A stretch of 64,000 bases of DNA from Siphonodentalium dalli (taxonomy: Eukaryota > Mollusca > Scaphopoda > Gadilida > Siphonodentaliidae), in the NCBI GenBank assembly GCA_032622095.1, contig CP136067.1:120561030-120625029 (forward strand). Direction: 5' to 3'. The notes below the pieces were generated by a model. The model was not told the origin of the DNA and did no database searches. It worked only from the letters and a program-made list of their open reading frames with translations. Position numbers and translations under genes: made by a program. Below are positions 36,580-49,223 of the stretch, in pieces (the first letter of the stretch is position 1; every line of letters starts with the position of its first letter).

Positions 36580-37400
36580 CCACGTGACGAACATTCCCGG
36601 ATGTGTGTTGTGATATACATGTAAATTCACTGTAGCTATTTATGTGCAATTCTATTCATTATTATGTTGGAGTTCTACTCGTATGTATGATAGGAGATGG
36701 ATGATTGATTGCATGGTTGATTGCTTGAGTTCTGTCTGAGAAGATGTTAGCAAGTGCTGCAGCTGACAACAGATGTTCGGAATTAATTTTATTCAAGACG
36801 AAAAGTCTTACTATATGGCTGATAGCGAGACTGAAGGCTTGAACGAGTACAGCAATGAATACCAGGAGCGGCTCTTTGGGTGGGTTTTGGGCCCCTATGA
36901 GTATATAGAAACAGCATGTCATTTACCGCAGTCGGCAAGGGACGTCTACGTGAAAAAGATTACATTGCGGATAGGATATTTCGCAGCCATGTTTGTAAAA
37001 TTTAAAAAGAACGAATGACTTTACTGCACGTGTGAGTAATTTGAATGGCATGTTTTCTGATATGACGACGATGTCGTTGGTTGCATTGCCAATAGTAACT
37101 GACTGTTCCATTCTTTCAGCGCCGTATTTAAATACCAGTTTGAAACGCAGAATAAGTGTATAGAGTGTGATTTGAAATGTTCCTGGTGTTCAATGTTGCC
37201 TTTGTCCCAATTGAGCGGTTGTCAGAGGAAAGAAAGAGAAAGGAGAAAGAAACGAGAGATAGACAGAAAGAAAAAGAAAGTGTGCATGTGTACGTGAAGA
37301 ATTATCATTTTGTATACTTGATCCCATTTCATCCCATTTTGTTTGCTTCCCCTTTGTTATACTGTCGTTAGATAGACATTACATGAATTAATAAATAAAT
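36580..37400 (+). other. Probable ephrin 3' UTR
   Basis: Follows the ephrin stop with no repeat signature. The first canonical AATAAA lies at 37390-37395, so a 3' UTR of about 0.8 kb is plausible. An open stretch at 36773-37018 codes an 81-residue unrecognised peptide with no domain and is not called. Extent is inferred only from the polyadenylation signal. Confidence 0.4.
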
Positions 37401-38825
37401 TTAAAACATCAACTTTCGTTTCAATATCAATGCGAGGTAACACCCCAATCCTGTATTAATCTAATTGATTCTTATACCGACCTTTTCGGGTATAAAAATG
37501 TGCAGAGAAGAACAATTGAAATGATGTGAAACATGAATTTATAAATAATCCTGCCATGATTGGAGCGAAAACCATGTGCCATTGTATTCTCTTATATGTA
37601 TGCGTTGATCATAAACGCGCCTCGTATATGTTAGAAAATACATTGACCTAACAATATTTGCCTTGACCTTGTACGCCAATATAAGAGAATGCCCTGGCAC
37701 AGGATATTTAATGCTGCAGCAGCGCAGTTCCCACCATGAACGAGTTAACACTACCCTTTGTTTCAATATCAATGCGGGGTGGCACCCCAATCCTTTTTTA
37801 TTCTAATTGCATCTCTCTCTCTCATTTTCCTCGATTCTGATTGGACTAGAGTCCTAACAACGACTTAGTTACTTGTTGCTTCAATTTCTCGACAAAAATG
37901 TAAGTGGCCGAGTCACCGGCGTAGGAATGTGGGAAGGGTCAACATCCACGTGAGCCGATTGTCCCCAGGAAGAATTGACCAATTGTGTTTATATATGGTG
38001 TGTCCTTGATTATACCAATTTTTTCTCAGTGAATTGAAAGTGTTCGCTTCAAAGTAAAAAACGGATCGCTCTGTTGTGTTGTTTGATATTAAATGTTGCC
38101 AAACAATAATGTATCGTCAAATAACATAATTGTGGTGATAACTGGCTTGACCTGTAACACTCAAACGGTTAACAGCAGCTATAGTGCGAATTGGCAAATT
38201 TCAAATTAAATTTTCGAAGGCGGAATATCAAATTTACGATATAATTGTAGAATCAGTCGGATTCACATAAAATTCATATAGTATCTAATTTGTCTATTTT
38301 CCAATTCATTTCGAAGTTCAAAGTGATTTTTAATGAGAGAACTGAATGTCAGTTGTTCCATCGCGTCAGTTTAATTTATTTACGTTCAAGTCGATCTTAA
38401 CTTTAACGGCCATGAACTTTTGTGCCGCTCCTCTTCTTCGTATATAGGCAAAATCGACCAAAACAATTTCGTTCAATCGTCCAATCGTTCGAACTGGATA
38501 TTCGACTAACAGAAATTGTGAATTTTTACAACAGTCAAATCTGAGATAATTCTTTATAAAGTGTTGAAATTAATGTTTCGGTGGTATTTATAAGCTATCA
38601 ATGTCATATATGTTCCATGTATGGGAGTATAAAGTTGTGAGTGGCCGAACAACATACTTGGCATAATTTCGCTACAGCGTGTTGTTCGCACACTTGCAAT
38701 TTGATACGCACATGATTGCAACAAAAACGACGTTGATTGCTGCATGGTGTCCCTCCAAATGCTCGCTATCGCAGATATATACACATCGTTGAACAGCTTG
38801 GACATATATCACCTGGTGATAAAAT
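37400..38825. other. Intergenic DNA downstream of the ephrin gene
   Basis: Apart from the decayed hairpin at 37577-37706 and a fragment near 37518 (ATGATGTGAAACATG) resembling the 378-bp repeat, nothing is recognised. Confidence 0.4.
37577..37706. repeat. Decayed copy of the hairpin element
   Basis: GTGCCATTGTATTCTCTTAT at the left and AAGAGAATGCCCTGGCACAG at the right are degenerate forms of the GCCAATGCATTCTC hairpin ends, with CATTGACCTAACAAT between. Confidence 0.5.
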
Positions 38826-39127
38826 ATATAAGAGAATGCATTGGCCTAACAATTTTTTATCATGTTTTTTAAATAAATGTTTCTTACAATTTTTAGGACA
38901 TAAAATAAAAAACATCCATTACCCTGCAGGGATCCCCACACATATATAGAAGCATATAGAAGAGTGTCGTCTGCTCATGTTTGTCTGGGGTTCTGTATAG
39001 GTGAAATTATAAAATTGTTAAAGAATACAAGAACGAATTATTAAAATTGTTAGGCCAATGCATTCTCTTATATATGCGAGGCGACCTATGGTCGACTCGC
39101 ATATATAAGAGATGCATTGGCACAGGG
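38826..39127. mobile_element. Hairpin element, one arm truncated
   Basis: The right hairpin (39054-39121) is nearly intact apart from one missing base. At the left only the inner half (ATATAAGAGAATGCATTGGC, 38826-38845) remains. GGCCTAACAATTTTT and AATTGTTAGGCC mark the inner boundaries as in the 29.4-kb copy. Confidence 0.65.
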
Positions 39128-39725
39128 TAAAAAGTTTATAATTGGGGATAAACATGCTGCCTGTTATGGTTTTGGGACGTTTGCTGGCGGGTTTTACGAC
39201 GGAACATGCATTATTACCGGCGACGCGAGGACCGTAAAATCATGCTACACAGAGACTCAGAATATCGGCAAACAAGTTGCTGAGCTGGAAATGGTTGACA
39301 GTTTACAAACAATCCATATCACTTGCGCTCCGCTCCATGAAAATAAAGTTTGATATTTCGAATACAAATAAACCAGGAAATCCAAAGGAATCCGCGAGAT
39401 CCGTCGACAAATAAGTATATATCATGCAACGTTATATTAATAAATGCAAGTTTCGTGGCCAAGTTGTGCCATTGTTTTACAGTGATGAAAGATCATTGGC
39501 ATTGCGTTGCATCAGACAGTGGTCAATGCATCGAAATTTATAGTACAACAACTGCTCGCTCTTTGTCGCGTAATGTCCACTGCTAATTGCGTGATCATTC
39601 CAACGTTCGTCAAAAGACTTGTTTCAATTAAAACGGGTTGTCTGAATAACATGAATATTTCCAACATTGAATCAAACCAATATACGCGATTCAATCATAC
39701 GTGCCCTTCGAATTTTCCACTGTGT

Positions 39726-39795
<70 letters not shown>

Positions 39796-42470
39796 ATGAA
39801 GAAACTCTCCTCTGAGGTAGGTGACTGCTGACGTGAAGAATGGAATAGTTTGAAAATTAAGAAAGGTATCCGTTCATTGTTGAATATTTATTACATGTAT
39901 GTACAAACAGCTATACCGGTTTCGGCACATTTTTTTCATCGATGAACAGGCCTCAATAGGTAGCGTAAATCTACACCTGGACGACTAACCAATGAGCGCT
40001 CCGGAAATTGGATTTACCGCTAGGTAGGTGTAGATCAATGAGTGTCTTAGAATATCAAATTGCACCCAGAATTTCTCGACTTTATCACACTCATGAGCGG
40101 TTCCATGTGCTTATCTTGACGAGAACAGGCTGAGCCAATCAAGGGGGGGGGGGTCTGGTGAAAATTCCGTACACAGGGCAGGGGAGAGTGGGTGTTCTGG
40201 AGCCCAGAGAAACCCAATTTCCCCGGTGCTTGCAATTTTTTTTACAGACACTGAGACTGATCTATTGTTCAGCAGCCTGAATAACACCGTTTTGATTGGA
40301 GGGTGAATATATACATGTATGTTGCAATGGTGAGGTGCCTTAATTAGCTTTAGATTGAATTACGGTCTTAAGTCTATTCCAATATGTTTGGTACCGTTCG
40401 CTAACATGAACAATAACATTATAATGAACTGGATAAATATTTAGCAACAAAATATATTTTCCTAATATATAAAACTTAAATTGTATCATATGTATCCTGT
40501 TAATATAGAATGAACATGATCTCAGTTATCCTGAGATAACTGGATATGTTCCACTCTGTAATGATTCAATTGATGTAGATCGATGCATATGTTTAATGTT
40601 CAATGCCTTAATTAGGCCATTAATGACCCAAAGTCATGTATAGTCATTATGGGTTTTTTTTTTATAGCAGAATAGAACATGGCACAATGCTATGTCTACA
40701 TTTACACCCATTGGCTATCAAAATAGGGTGGCTAAATACATGTAGATGTCAAAATATACATATTCTCTTCCACTTTAAAATTATATAAAAAACACAAGAT
40801 AGAACAATCACATTGGCGAGAACCATGGGTTTTATAGAAATAATTGTTACAATGTATCGCTCGAAATCATCAATGGTGTACCATTTAATTTGAATGAAAA
40901 TTTAGGTGCAAATAAGCAAGGTCGTCTAAAACATGCGCGCTGGCAAATATCATAAATACCTTTATAGCTGCATAAAATAGTCTATGACTGCAGTGATCAC
41001 TGAGAGATTTCTTATAAATTAATCAGCACTAAGGGTGATGCCCAAATAATCCAATTGTCAGCAGACAATCGTTTGGAGTTATTTCATTTATAAAAGCAGC
41101 TATAAATGATAAAATTATGGAACTCAATTTGTTGGAGGAATGTTTTTTTCACGTAAGGGGGGGGGGGGGGGGGGTGGGTCTCCGGTTGGTCGGATTTTGT
41201 TTATCAACCCTGTGTACCGATTTGTTTTGTGTGCAGATATCCCCCCACCGAGCCAGTCGACATTTAACATGAATTATCACCATTCGTTCTCACAGTAATG
41301 GCTGAAATAAGAACATAGAATACTGCTAGAGTCCCAGGATCTACATCCCATCTATAGTATTAAAACCCATTGGGCTGTGATATGAAGCCTAATTTACTAT
41401 TCCGCCGAACGGGAATAATGTTTAATTTCCCATGTTATCGCAGGGGGCACGTGCCAGACTTTCCGACCGGATATTATTCAGATTTGTCGACAGCTCGGGC
41501 ATTATCGGGCCGACCAAATATGTCCCATCGTCGCTGCGGGGACAAAGAGACAGCCTCATATCGCGATAACGTCCTAATGAATTTTTGTCCAGCTCCCCCG
41601 TCCGCTGTCCGATCCCATCTGAGTGTCATATAATAGCTAATGGACTTCTCGAGATTGATAATTATTTTAACACTGATGATGACAGGGAATAAGAAATGAG
41701 GTGTATATAGGAGCGCGAGCCCAGTGACATTCAAACTTGTCTACACATCAATTATTCGTGTACCCTTAGCGGGTCAGGTTCAGTTGACAAGGTGCATGAT
41801 ACCAAATCTAATTTCTTATCGACGTAGAGGGAAGGTAACCTGTTCCGGACAAGATCGTCCATTGCTTTTCTACATGTAGCGGACTAATTATCCAGTGAAA
41901 TTAACCATCTGTGCAGCTTTTCCACCAAAAGGATGACAATGTTGTGATATATGGCTTATCCCATGATTGTATGCGTTTCATTATGGAGGTCAATGAATAA
42001 ATACAATGAGTTGGACTCAAATTCTTGATGTCCCTAGATTGTATCAGCTATGGTGGTTCTGTGTAAACCAAATCCATATACCCACCCGATTCTTATAAAG
42101 TTGTGCGCTATCAGCTCTTTAAAATTACTTCTACGAAAAAAAAGAAAACGCTCTTTAAAACGCTCCTTATAATGTTAACAATCTTAGCGGTGCCAGCACG
42201 GGGACGGATCTCGAGCTTGAAATATAAGATCTTGTTAGCTCAGGGCCTAACATTTTAAACAGATACACGCTGGTGGCGCATAAATCGTAAGGATCGGGTG
42301 ATATGGCGGCTCAACCGATTCGCTGCCTCTCCGTGTTAATTGAGACCTCATTATACTGGCCTCTGCATGGGTGTACATTTGTCCTTCATAATCCTCTTAT
42401 ATAGTGCAAATTGGCTTTTTTGTTAAATGTAACTAAATGAACAATAAATCTTTTATCTATGTAACTGAAC
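39128..42470. other. Intergenic DNA, few features
   Basis: Contains the TA microsatellite, poly-G tracts (40144-40153; 41158-41174) and repeat-free GC-balanced blocks at about 41380-41640 and 42180-42350. No gene recognised; open frames at 39117-39353 and 41370-41633 lack domains. Confidence 0.4.
39733..39790. repeat. Long (TA)n microsatellite
   Basis: About 29 uninterrupted AT dinucleotides after a short CA run. A predicted Tyr/Ile peptide across it is an artefact. Confidence 0.95.
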
Positions 42471-42610
42471 AGCTAGATGCCAGCGATGTCCAGTCCGTCC
42501 TCGTCTATATATTAAAGCTAGATTCGGGCGATGTCCAGTTCGTCCTCGTCTATATATTAATATATAGATTCAGGCGATGTTCAGGTCGCCCTCGTCTATA
42601 TATATATATA
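42471..42610 (+). repeat. 44-bp minisatellite, left segment
   Basis: Three units of the AGATTC-GGCGATGTCCAGTTCGTCC-TCGTCTATATATT type, ending in a TA run. These match the large array at 45001-46466, from which they are separated by a 2.4-kb insert. Confidence 0.85.
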
Positions 42611-45000
42611 CCAGCAGGGTTACCCGGCGTTGCCCAGGTTAAAGTGGTGTGAAACCCTCTGCATTATGTGGATATTTGGTGGGAATAAAGAATACTCTTG
42701 CTCAAAGTGGCGGCTCACCATGCCGATTGTCATTTTGTTTATCGCGACTAATTCGTTCCATCAATAAAGAAGTATTTATTTATTTACAACTGTATATAAT
42801 TCAGAAGTTATAACATGAAACATGAACATCATATTAGTTTGCAAAAATAAAAGACGACATTGGGTTTTACATATATAGAGATATATCAATCGATATAGTG
42901 GGTTAGGCTAAAATCTTGAGGAAGCTGTCTTTCATATCTCCATGAAGATGCAGATGTTTAAAGAAATTGCCAGGTGCTCATCTGTTCATGTTGCTATATA
43001 TTGGCTTAATATTCTCATGTTAAAAGAAATGTTGCTATGCACGCATATCAGGTACATGTGCCCGACACAGCGAAATTTTGAGTTGTTAGGAGATGAGTCT
43101 GTTCTAAAAATGATAGAAATCAGCTGTATCGGACAGATATACCCTTGTCAGATGTCAGTATTGGATGATCCCGAAAAGTCATGTGCTACTGACTCAGAAG
43201 AAACAATATTTGACTGCACACTGTGACCACTATTTTTGAACAGGCCGTCGATACATATCCATATCTCTTGACAAATTTGGTGGACGTTATATTGAATGGA
43301 ACAGACTGTGTTGTAATATATACATGATCCATTCTTATATGTAATCTTCTGACAGTTCGAGGTCTATGTTAGCAAGAATATATGTATCTCTTAAATAGAA
43401 TGATAAATATACTTTTAATGTATCTGTTTTGTTATCTCATATGATTGCCCTGATTCCCCATCCCCATATAAATATGACAGTTGAGAAGATATACTTGTTC
43501 AAATGACTTAATTGGGTCACCATTTGTCAAGATTGTGAAATGACCCAAACGACAACAAATGTGATATAATTCATCGTATCATTAGAGAAGAACGTGTATG
43601 AATTTGGTGGAAATTAGTGCTAAATATATACCAATGTGGCGTATTTAAATCACACGATTATATTCCTCGTATCATGGAGAAGAATAATATATCAATTCGG
43701 TGGAAATCTGCGCTAACAATAGTTTATGAGATCAATTGTTGAAGCTCCCACATGCACCCCTGACTCGAATGGCCCATATCGCGGAGGTGTTTATGTATAA
43801 ATTTGGTGGAAATCGGCGACAAAACTATTTCATCATTTTTGTTTGCCCCTCCCTTTTCTGGCTCTGACACCAACAGCGTCACTTTAGAACATTTTATCCC
43901 GCAACATTATCTTCCTCGTAAAAAGTTACCCCTGTTAGACCGCCTTGGTGCCATCTCGATTGTACCCCATGAAGTTATATTTAGAACACATACAGACAGA
44001 CAGATATTCGCAAATATATCTAGGCACCACATGTTGCGTTTTTAACACACACGATTTAATTCCTCGTATCATTTGAGAAGAACGTGTATGGATTTGATGG
44101 TAATTGGCACTACACATATTGTTTATCAGTTCTGGTGACCCTCCCGTCCCTTTTTCGGACTCAAGCGGTGCCAATTTTGTCGTCATTAAACCACACACTT
44201 AGACTCGTTATGGATATATATAATTGGTGAAAATTGGCGAGTGTACAAATTCGTATCAAATTTAGGGCCCCATATCCCTCATCTAAACGGCGTATCTCAA
44301 CCACACGATTAGCTTCCTCGTATCACCGAGCTAAAAATATTGTTTATCATGTTTTGTGTCCCTCTCACCCTCTATGCACCCTTGAATGAAATGGCACTAG
44401 TTGTGACATCCTTAAAACACACAATTAGACTCCTGATATCTTGGAGATGATTATTTATAAGTTTGGTGCTAATCGGCGACTAAACACATTTGGATCAAAT
44501 TTAGTGCCCACCCACCCCATCTCTCACCCAAACAGCACCAATATGGCGTATTTAAATCACACAATTAGATTCCTCGTTCCAAACGATACCAATATTGCAT
44601 CTTTAAATCACACAATTATATTTTTTGTATCACGTATATTAATTTGGTGGAAATCGGCGCTAAAAATAGTTTTATCAATTTTGGTGCCCCTCTTCCCTTC
44701 CGTGCATCCATGACTCGAACGGCGCCACTTTTGACATATTTAAACCACACTATTTGATTCATCATATCATGGGGATGATTATATATAAGTTTAGTGGCAA
44801 ACGACGACAAAATAATGTTCAACCCCTCCCCCTTTTCTGCCCCTGACAACAACGGCGTCACTTTAGAAAATGTTTACCCCCGCCATTATCTTTCTCGTAA
44901 AAAGTTAACCCTAGTGGGCCCCTTTGGTGTCATCTAGATGGTCCCCTGTGTATTTCTATAGAAAACAGACAGACAGACATTCGCAAATATAGATATAGAT
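42611..45000 (+). mobile_element. Composite element with ACCCGGCGTTGCCC end
   Basis: The left edge CAGGGTTACCCGGCGTTGCC is followed by TTAAAGTGGTGTGAAACCCT, related to the 378-bp repeat. The right edge ends CAGACAGACATTCGCAAATA followed by GATATAGATATA. A CAGACAGACAGATATTCGCA copy of that end also occurs at 43990-44020. The ACCCGGCGTTGCCC / GACAGACATTCGC pair recurs in invertebrate repeats, from memory. About 43560-44880 holds some eight diverged repeats with (A/T)TCCTCGTATCAT, TTTGGTGGAAATCGGCG and TTTGGTGCCCCTC. One 94-codon frame (42942-43226) has no known domain. Confidence 0.55.
43560..44880 (+). repeat. Diverged tandem repeats inside the composite element
   Basis: CACACGATT plus TTCCTCGTATCAT-like blocks recur near 43575, 43660, 44050, 44310, 44425, 44565, 44609 and 44750, each followed by a TTTGGTGGAAAT-like block. 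Irregular spacing (about 45 to 390 bp) shows decay, deletions and insertions. Small open frames here are by-products. Confidence 0.6.
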
Positions 45001-46466
45001 ATATATATAGCTAGATTGAGGCCATGTCCATGCAGTTCGCCCTAATCTATATATTCAGCTTGATTCAGGCGATGTCCAGTTCGTCCCTGTCTGTATATAT
45101 AGCTAGATTCAGGCAATGTCCAGCTCGTCCTCGTCTCTATGTTCAGCTAGATTCAGGCGATTCCAATTCGTCCTCGTCTATATATTCAGCCAGATTCAGG
45201 GGATGTTCATGTCGCCCATATATATATTCATCTAGATTCAGGCGATGTGCAGTTCGTCCTCGTCTACATATTCAGCTAGATTCAGGTGATTTCCAGTTCG
45301 CCCTCATCTATATATTCATCTATATCCAGGCGATGTCCAGTTCGTCCTCGTCTATATATTCAGCTAGATTCAGGGGATGTTCATGTCGCCCTCATCTATA
45401 TATTCATCTAGATTCGGGCGATGTCCAGTTCGTCCTCGTCTATATATTAACCTATATTCAGGCGATGTCCAGTTCGTCCTCGTCTATATATTCAGCTAAA
45501 TTCAGGGGATGTTCAGGTCGCCCATATATATATTCATCTAGATTCGGGCGATGTCCAGTTCTCCCTCGTCTATATATTCAGCTAGATTCAGGGGGTGTTC
45601 AGGTCGGCCATATATATATATTCATCTAGATTCGGGCGATGTCCAGTTCGTCCTCGTCTATATATTCAGCTAGATTCAGAGGATGTTCAGGTCACCCTCA
45701 TCTATATATTCATCTAGATTCAGGCGATGTCCAGTTGGCCCTCGTCTATATATTCAGCTAGATTCAGGGGGTGTTCAGGTCACCCTCATCTATATATTCA
45801 TTTAGATTCAGGGGGTGTTCAGGTCACCCTCATCTATATATTCCTCTAGATTCAGGCGATGTCCAGTTCTCCCTCGTCTATATATTCAGCTAGATTCAGA
45901 GGATGTTCAGGTCACCCTCATCTATATATTCACATAGATTCAGGCGATGTCCAGTTCGCCATCGTCTATATATTCAGCTAAATTCAGGGAATGTTCAGGT
46001 CGCCCATATATATATATATTCCTCTAGATTCGGGCGATGTCCAGTTCGTCCTCGTCTATATATTCAGCTAGATTCAGGGGGTGTTCAGGTCACCCTCATC
46101 TATATATTCATCTAGATTCAGGCGATGTCCAGTCCTCCATCGTCTATATATTCAGCTAAATTCAGGGGATGTTCAGGTCGCCCATATCTATGTATTCATC
46201 TAGATTCGGGCGATGTCCAGTTCGTCCTCGTCTATATCTTCAGCTAGATTCAGGGGGTGTTCAGGTCGCCCATATCTATATATTTAGCTAAATTCAGGCG
46301 ATGTTCAGGTCGCACTCATCTATATATTCAGTTAGATTCTGGCGATGTTCAGGTCGCCCATATCTATATATTCAGTTAGATTCAGGTGATGTTCAGGTCG
46401 TCCTCATCTATATATTCAGCTATATAGATTCAGGCGATGTCCAGTTCGTCCTCGTCTATATATTCC
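45001..46466 (+). repeat. 44-bp minisatellite array, about 33 units
   Basis: Units follow TATATATTCAGCTAGATTCA then GGCGATGTCCAGTTCGTCCT then CGTC. Two variants tend to alternate: GGCGATGTCCAGTTCGTCCTCG and GGGGATGTTCAGGTCGCCC, giving a higher-order repeat near 88 bp. Because 44 is not a multiple of three, open frames (such as 45024-45629, 201 codons) rotate through the unit and reflect a lack of stops, not a gene. Confidence 0.92.
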
Positions 46467-47124
46467 TCCCCGTAATAATAGTATTGCAAAGAGGGACCTG
46501 CTATTGAATCAGATGTTTAAATTAAGCAGCAAAACAAAAACATTACAGTGAAATTAAGGCTTGTAAAGTGCACCGAAAGGCCTCCATTTGCAATTAGAGG
46601 CCGCGAAACGAATGGACAATGTGTCATTTATGTCAGAACTAGCCGACGTCTTATCGAGACCAAACAGAAGTATACGAATGCTATTTTATGGCAACGGCTA
46701 TCATGAGTTTAATTCACCTCAGATGAGTGAAATCCGAACGAACTGGCATTCACGTTCCCCCGGGAAGCCATTACAATACTTTACTGTTTATCCTCCAAAG
46801 GGGAACAAAACGTGTCTAAATATTATCTAAACATATAAACTGACATTTTCTTGTGATCCGATCCGCCATAAGAATGCAGAACTTTCAAAGTCAGCTCGTG
46901 TTCCCTCACTGTCAATAAACTATCAATATGGATAAACAAACTTTGAAATGCTTCACAGAAAGTACCGACATTGAACTCCTACCGAGACGCTAGTGGATAA
47001 TAAAGAAGCCATAAACGCATTTCATAGACTTTATATTAGAATCCTTCGGGAGCCATTATTCAGCGGCGTAGGGGCTGAGGCTGAGGGTGGCCACTTTGTG
47101 CGTTTAGCGAACATTTCTTATCGC
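46467..47124. other. Intergenic DNA, nothing recognised
   Basis: Unique-looking sequence after the minisatellite. An 80-codon frame at 46588-46830 has balanced composition but no recognised domain. Confidence 0.35.
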
Positions 47125-47570
47125 TTAACCCTTTCAGTGCCAGGGGCCGATCTCATCGGCCCTAATTTACGGTATGTAAAATCGGCCCTAAAAAAATAAA
47201 AATGAATTTTTTTTGGGTATGCTTAAGCATGCTATATAGCGAGTTTAAAAACAAACTGGATAAAACCTTAGGGGCATGTTATAACTCAAAACTATCACCA
47301 TGAATTCATAGTAATAATTTTGATGCCCATGAAAAACGTAATATTCCCTGGCACTAAACCTACAAAATAAGTATGTTAAAGAATATAAGAAGAAATTATT
47401 AAAATTGTAAAAAATTGTAAAAAATAATAACAAATGATGAAAAATTGTTAGGCCAATGCATTCTCTTATATATGCGAGGCGACATTGGTCGACTCGCATA
47501 TATAAGAGAATGCATTGGCACAGGGTATATGTGTTGATACAAAAATCGGACTTGGCACTGAAAGGGTTAA
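47125..47570. mobile_element. TTAA-flanked MITE (type 2) with nested hairpin element
   Basis: The edges TTAACCCTTTCAGTGCC and GGCACTGAAAGGGTTAA, both with TTAA, match the family at 7928-8142, including the 40 bp next to the right end. The interior carries a different element: CCCTGGCACTAAACC (47347) to a perfect GCCAATGCATTCTC hairpin (47452-47519) and CACAGGG. This reads as one element nested in another. Confidence 0.7.
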
Positions 47571-49223
47571 ACATAATGATTGAACAACAAAAAATTATTA
47601 ATTAAAAATATATATTTATTACATTCCTATGTGTGACTTATCTTGATATCTCGAGTTATAATAAACGATAATTTCACCAGTGAATTATGTCACTTTAACT
47701 TTAAACCACAATGTGTACTCTTTGATGAACTTATGAAGTTCTCCTCCCATCATAATGTTGCATTTATAGATCCACAAATATAATGCTGAAACGTAGATTA
47801 AACATCTTGAAATGACAAGGATTATTATAGATGCACAGTGTTTTAAATTGAGTTATTAATCCTAGAACTTTTAATCAGCGTGTTGATTAAATCCGAAACA
47901 GATATCCTGATGTGCCATGCATGAGTACTCGTTACTCAACCGCTGAATACAAATTGCTCAACAAATTATCACTCAACCTATAACCAACAAGATGCTCAGT
48001 GTGTGGTGTCAGGTATAGACAAATCAGATGCCGCTTGTTAACGATGTATGGCTCCATCAACTATAGTATAGTTGTCTGCCCAATAGAACATTTGCTCACC
48101 ATTGTGAGTATATATAGAGCAAGGGTTTCCGTTGGGAGTGCCCACTTTCAAATTTACGCAACTACCATTGTGGATAAGTATATATATACTTTGAAATTCA
48201 TTGTACCCCTATATATTGAGACGCTATAGTGGATAATAAAGCAGACATGAACGCATGTCACAGACGAAGATATATAGAGTGTATACTCTACAAGCGGAAT
48301 ACGTTTCGGACATTAACCCCTTCTATACTAAATACTCATTGACGAGTAGTTCATATAAGTTCAACACGCTTGTTGAACTTTCCACCAATGGATATGAATC
48401 ATTCTGCGGTTGTATATATTATCTGTCGTATGCTTACGTTTCCTAAATATATATCCCGCATCATGAGTAATAGACCCTTCCAATGTAAACTAATTATAAC
48501 TGAATATGGGAGACAAACTCCATGCAGGCAGAGTTATCTCCCATCACTCCGCTGAGATATCACTGCCACAAGGACATTCGGTAAGGATTTCTGACATGAT
48601 CTTAGTTATTACGTTTTAGTATTAAAATTGCCTATGTCTGGCTCATGTTATTGTTCTTATCAATACCGAAAAAATTACCATTATTGCAAACTTGTGGTGG
48701 TCAAAATAAGATAATAGGTGACTAAATATCATCCCGACGATATAAGTAAAAATAAACGTATCGGTCCACAAAGTACCATCCTTGTGGCAGTGATCTATTG
48801 CAGTGAAATGGAGAGGGCGCTGCATGGAGTTTGTATGGGAGACTCCGTTTAGTAAAGGCAGAGTTAAAAGGGTGCGCACTAGTGTTGTTTTCCCCTCCAC
48901 AATAGGATACCAATTTTTATTCTCATTCCGATGTTATTAGAATGTGAATGTAACATTTGCTAGTGGTTCGTTTGGCGAAGTAAAAAAATGCAATGATAGT
49001 TATGTCAATATGTATGCATGGAGCCAGTAACTACGTGATTACGGTGATGGTGCAACGCCAAGCTGGCAACCTAACATGATCAAATCAAGATCGGGAGTCT
49101 TTTAATAAGATTATGGAGGATGAAATGCCTATCGTGATTCCTTGCAGATGCATGTAGGGACGTGGTAAGAGTTGCTTCTTTGAGATTTGATGTAATTGCT
49201 TCATGAATTAAAATTGACATCTA
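47571..49223. other. Intergenic DNA, solo MITE end only
   Basis: TTAACCCCTTCTATACTAAA at 48313 followed by TACTCATTGACGAGTA matches the left end of the MITE at 3862. Otherwise nothing recognised. Confidence 0.4.

Noticed and set aside
36773-37018. 81-codon frame after the ephrin stop (MFGINFIQDEKSYY...)
   Set aside because: Lies in the probable 3' UTR and is unlike any ephrin tail. No acceptor site joins it to exon 5 in place of exon 6 with a sensible product.
39117-39353. 78-codon frame starting at the hairpin element (MAQGKKFIIGDKH...)
   Set aside because: The start codon is in a hairpin repeat. The peptide looks plausible in composition but matches no family I know and lacks splice context.
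42942-43226. 94-codon frame inside the composite repeat element
   Set aside because: Cysteine-rich but without a recognisable transposase, helicase or reverse-transcriptase motif; not called as a gene.
45024-45629. 201-codon open frame with repeated SSSSIYSARFRG-like peptide
   Set aside because: It lies wholly inside a 44-bp minisatellite. The period is not a multiple of three, so the peptide cycles through three frames of the same DNA; no stop codons occur in the unit. No start context, intron or domain supports coding.
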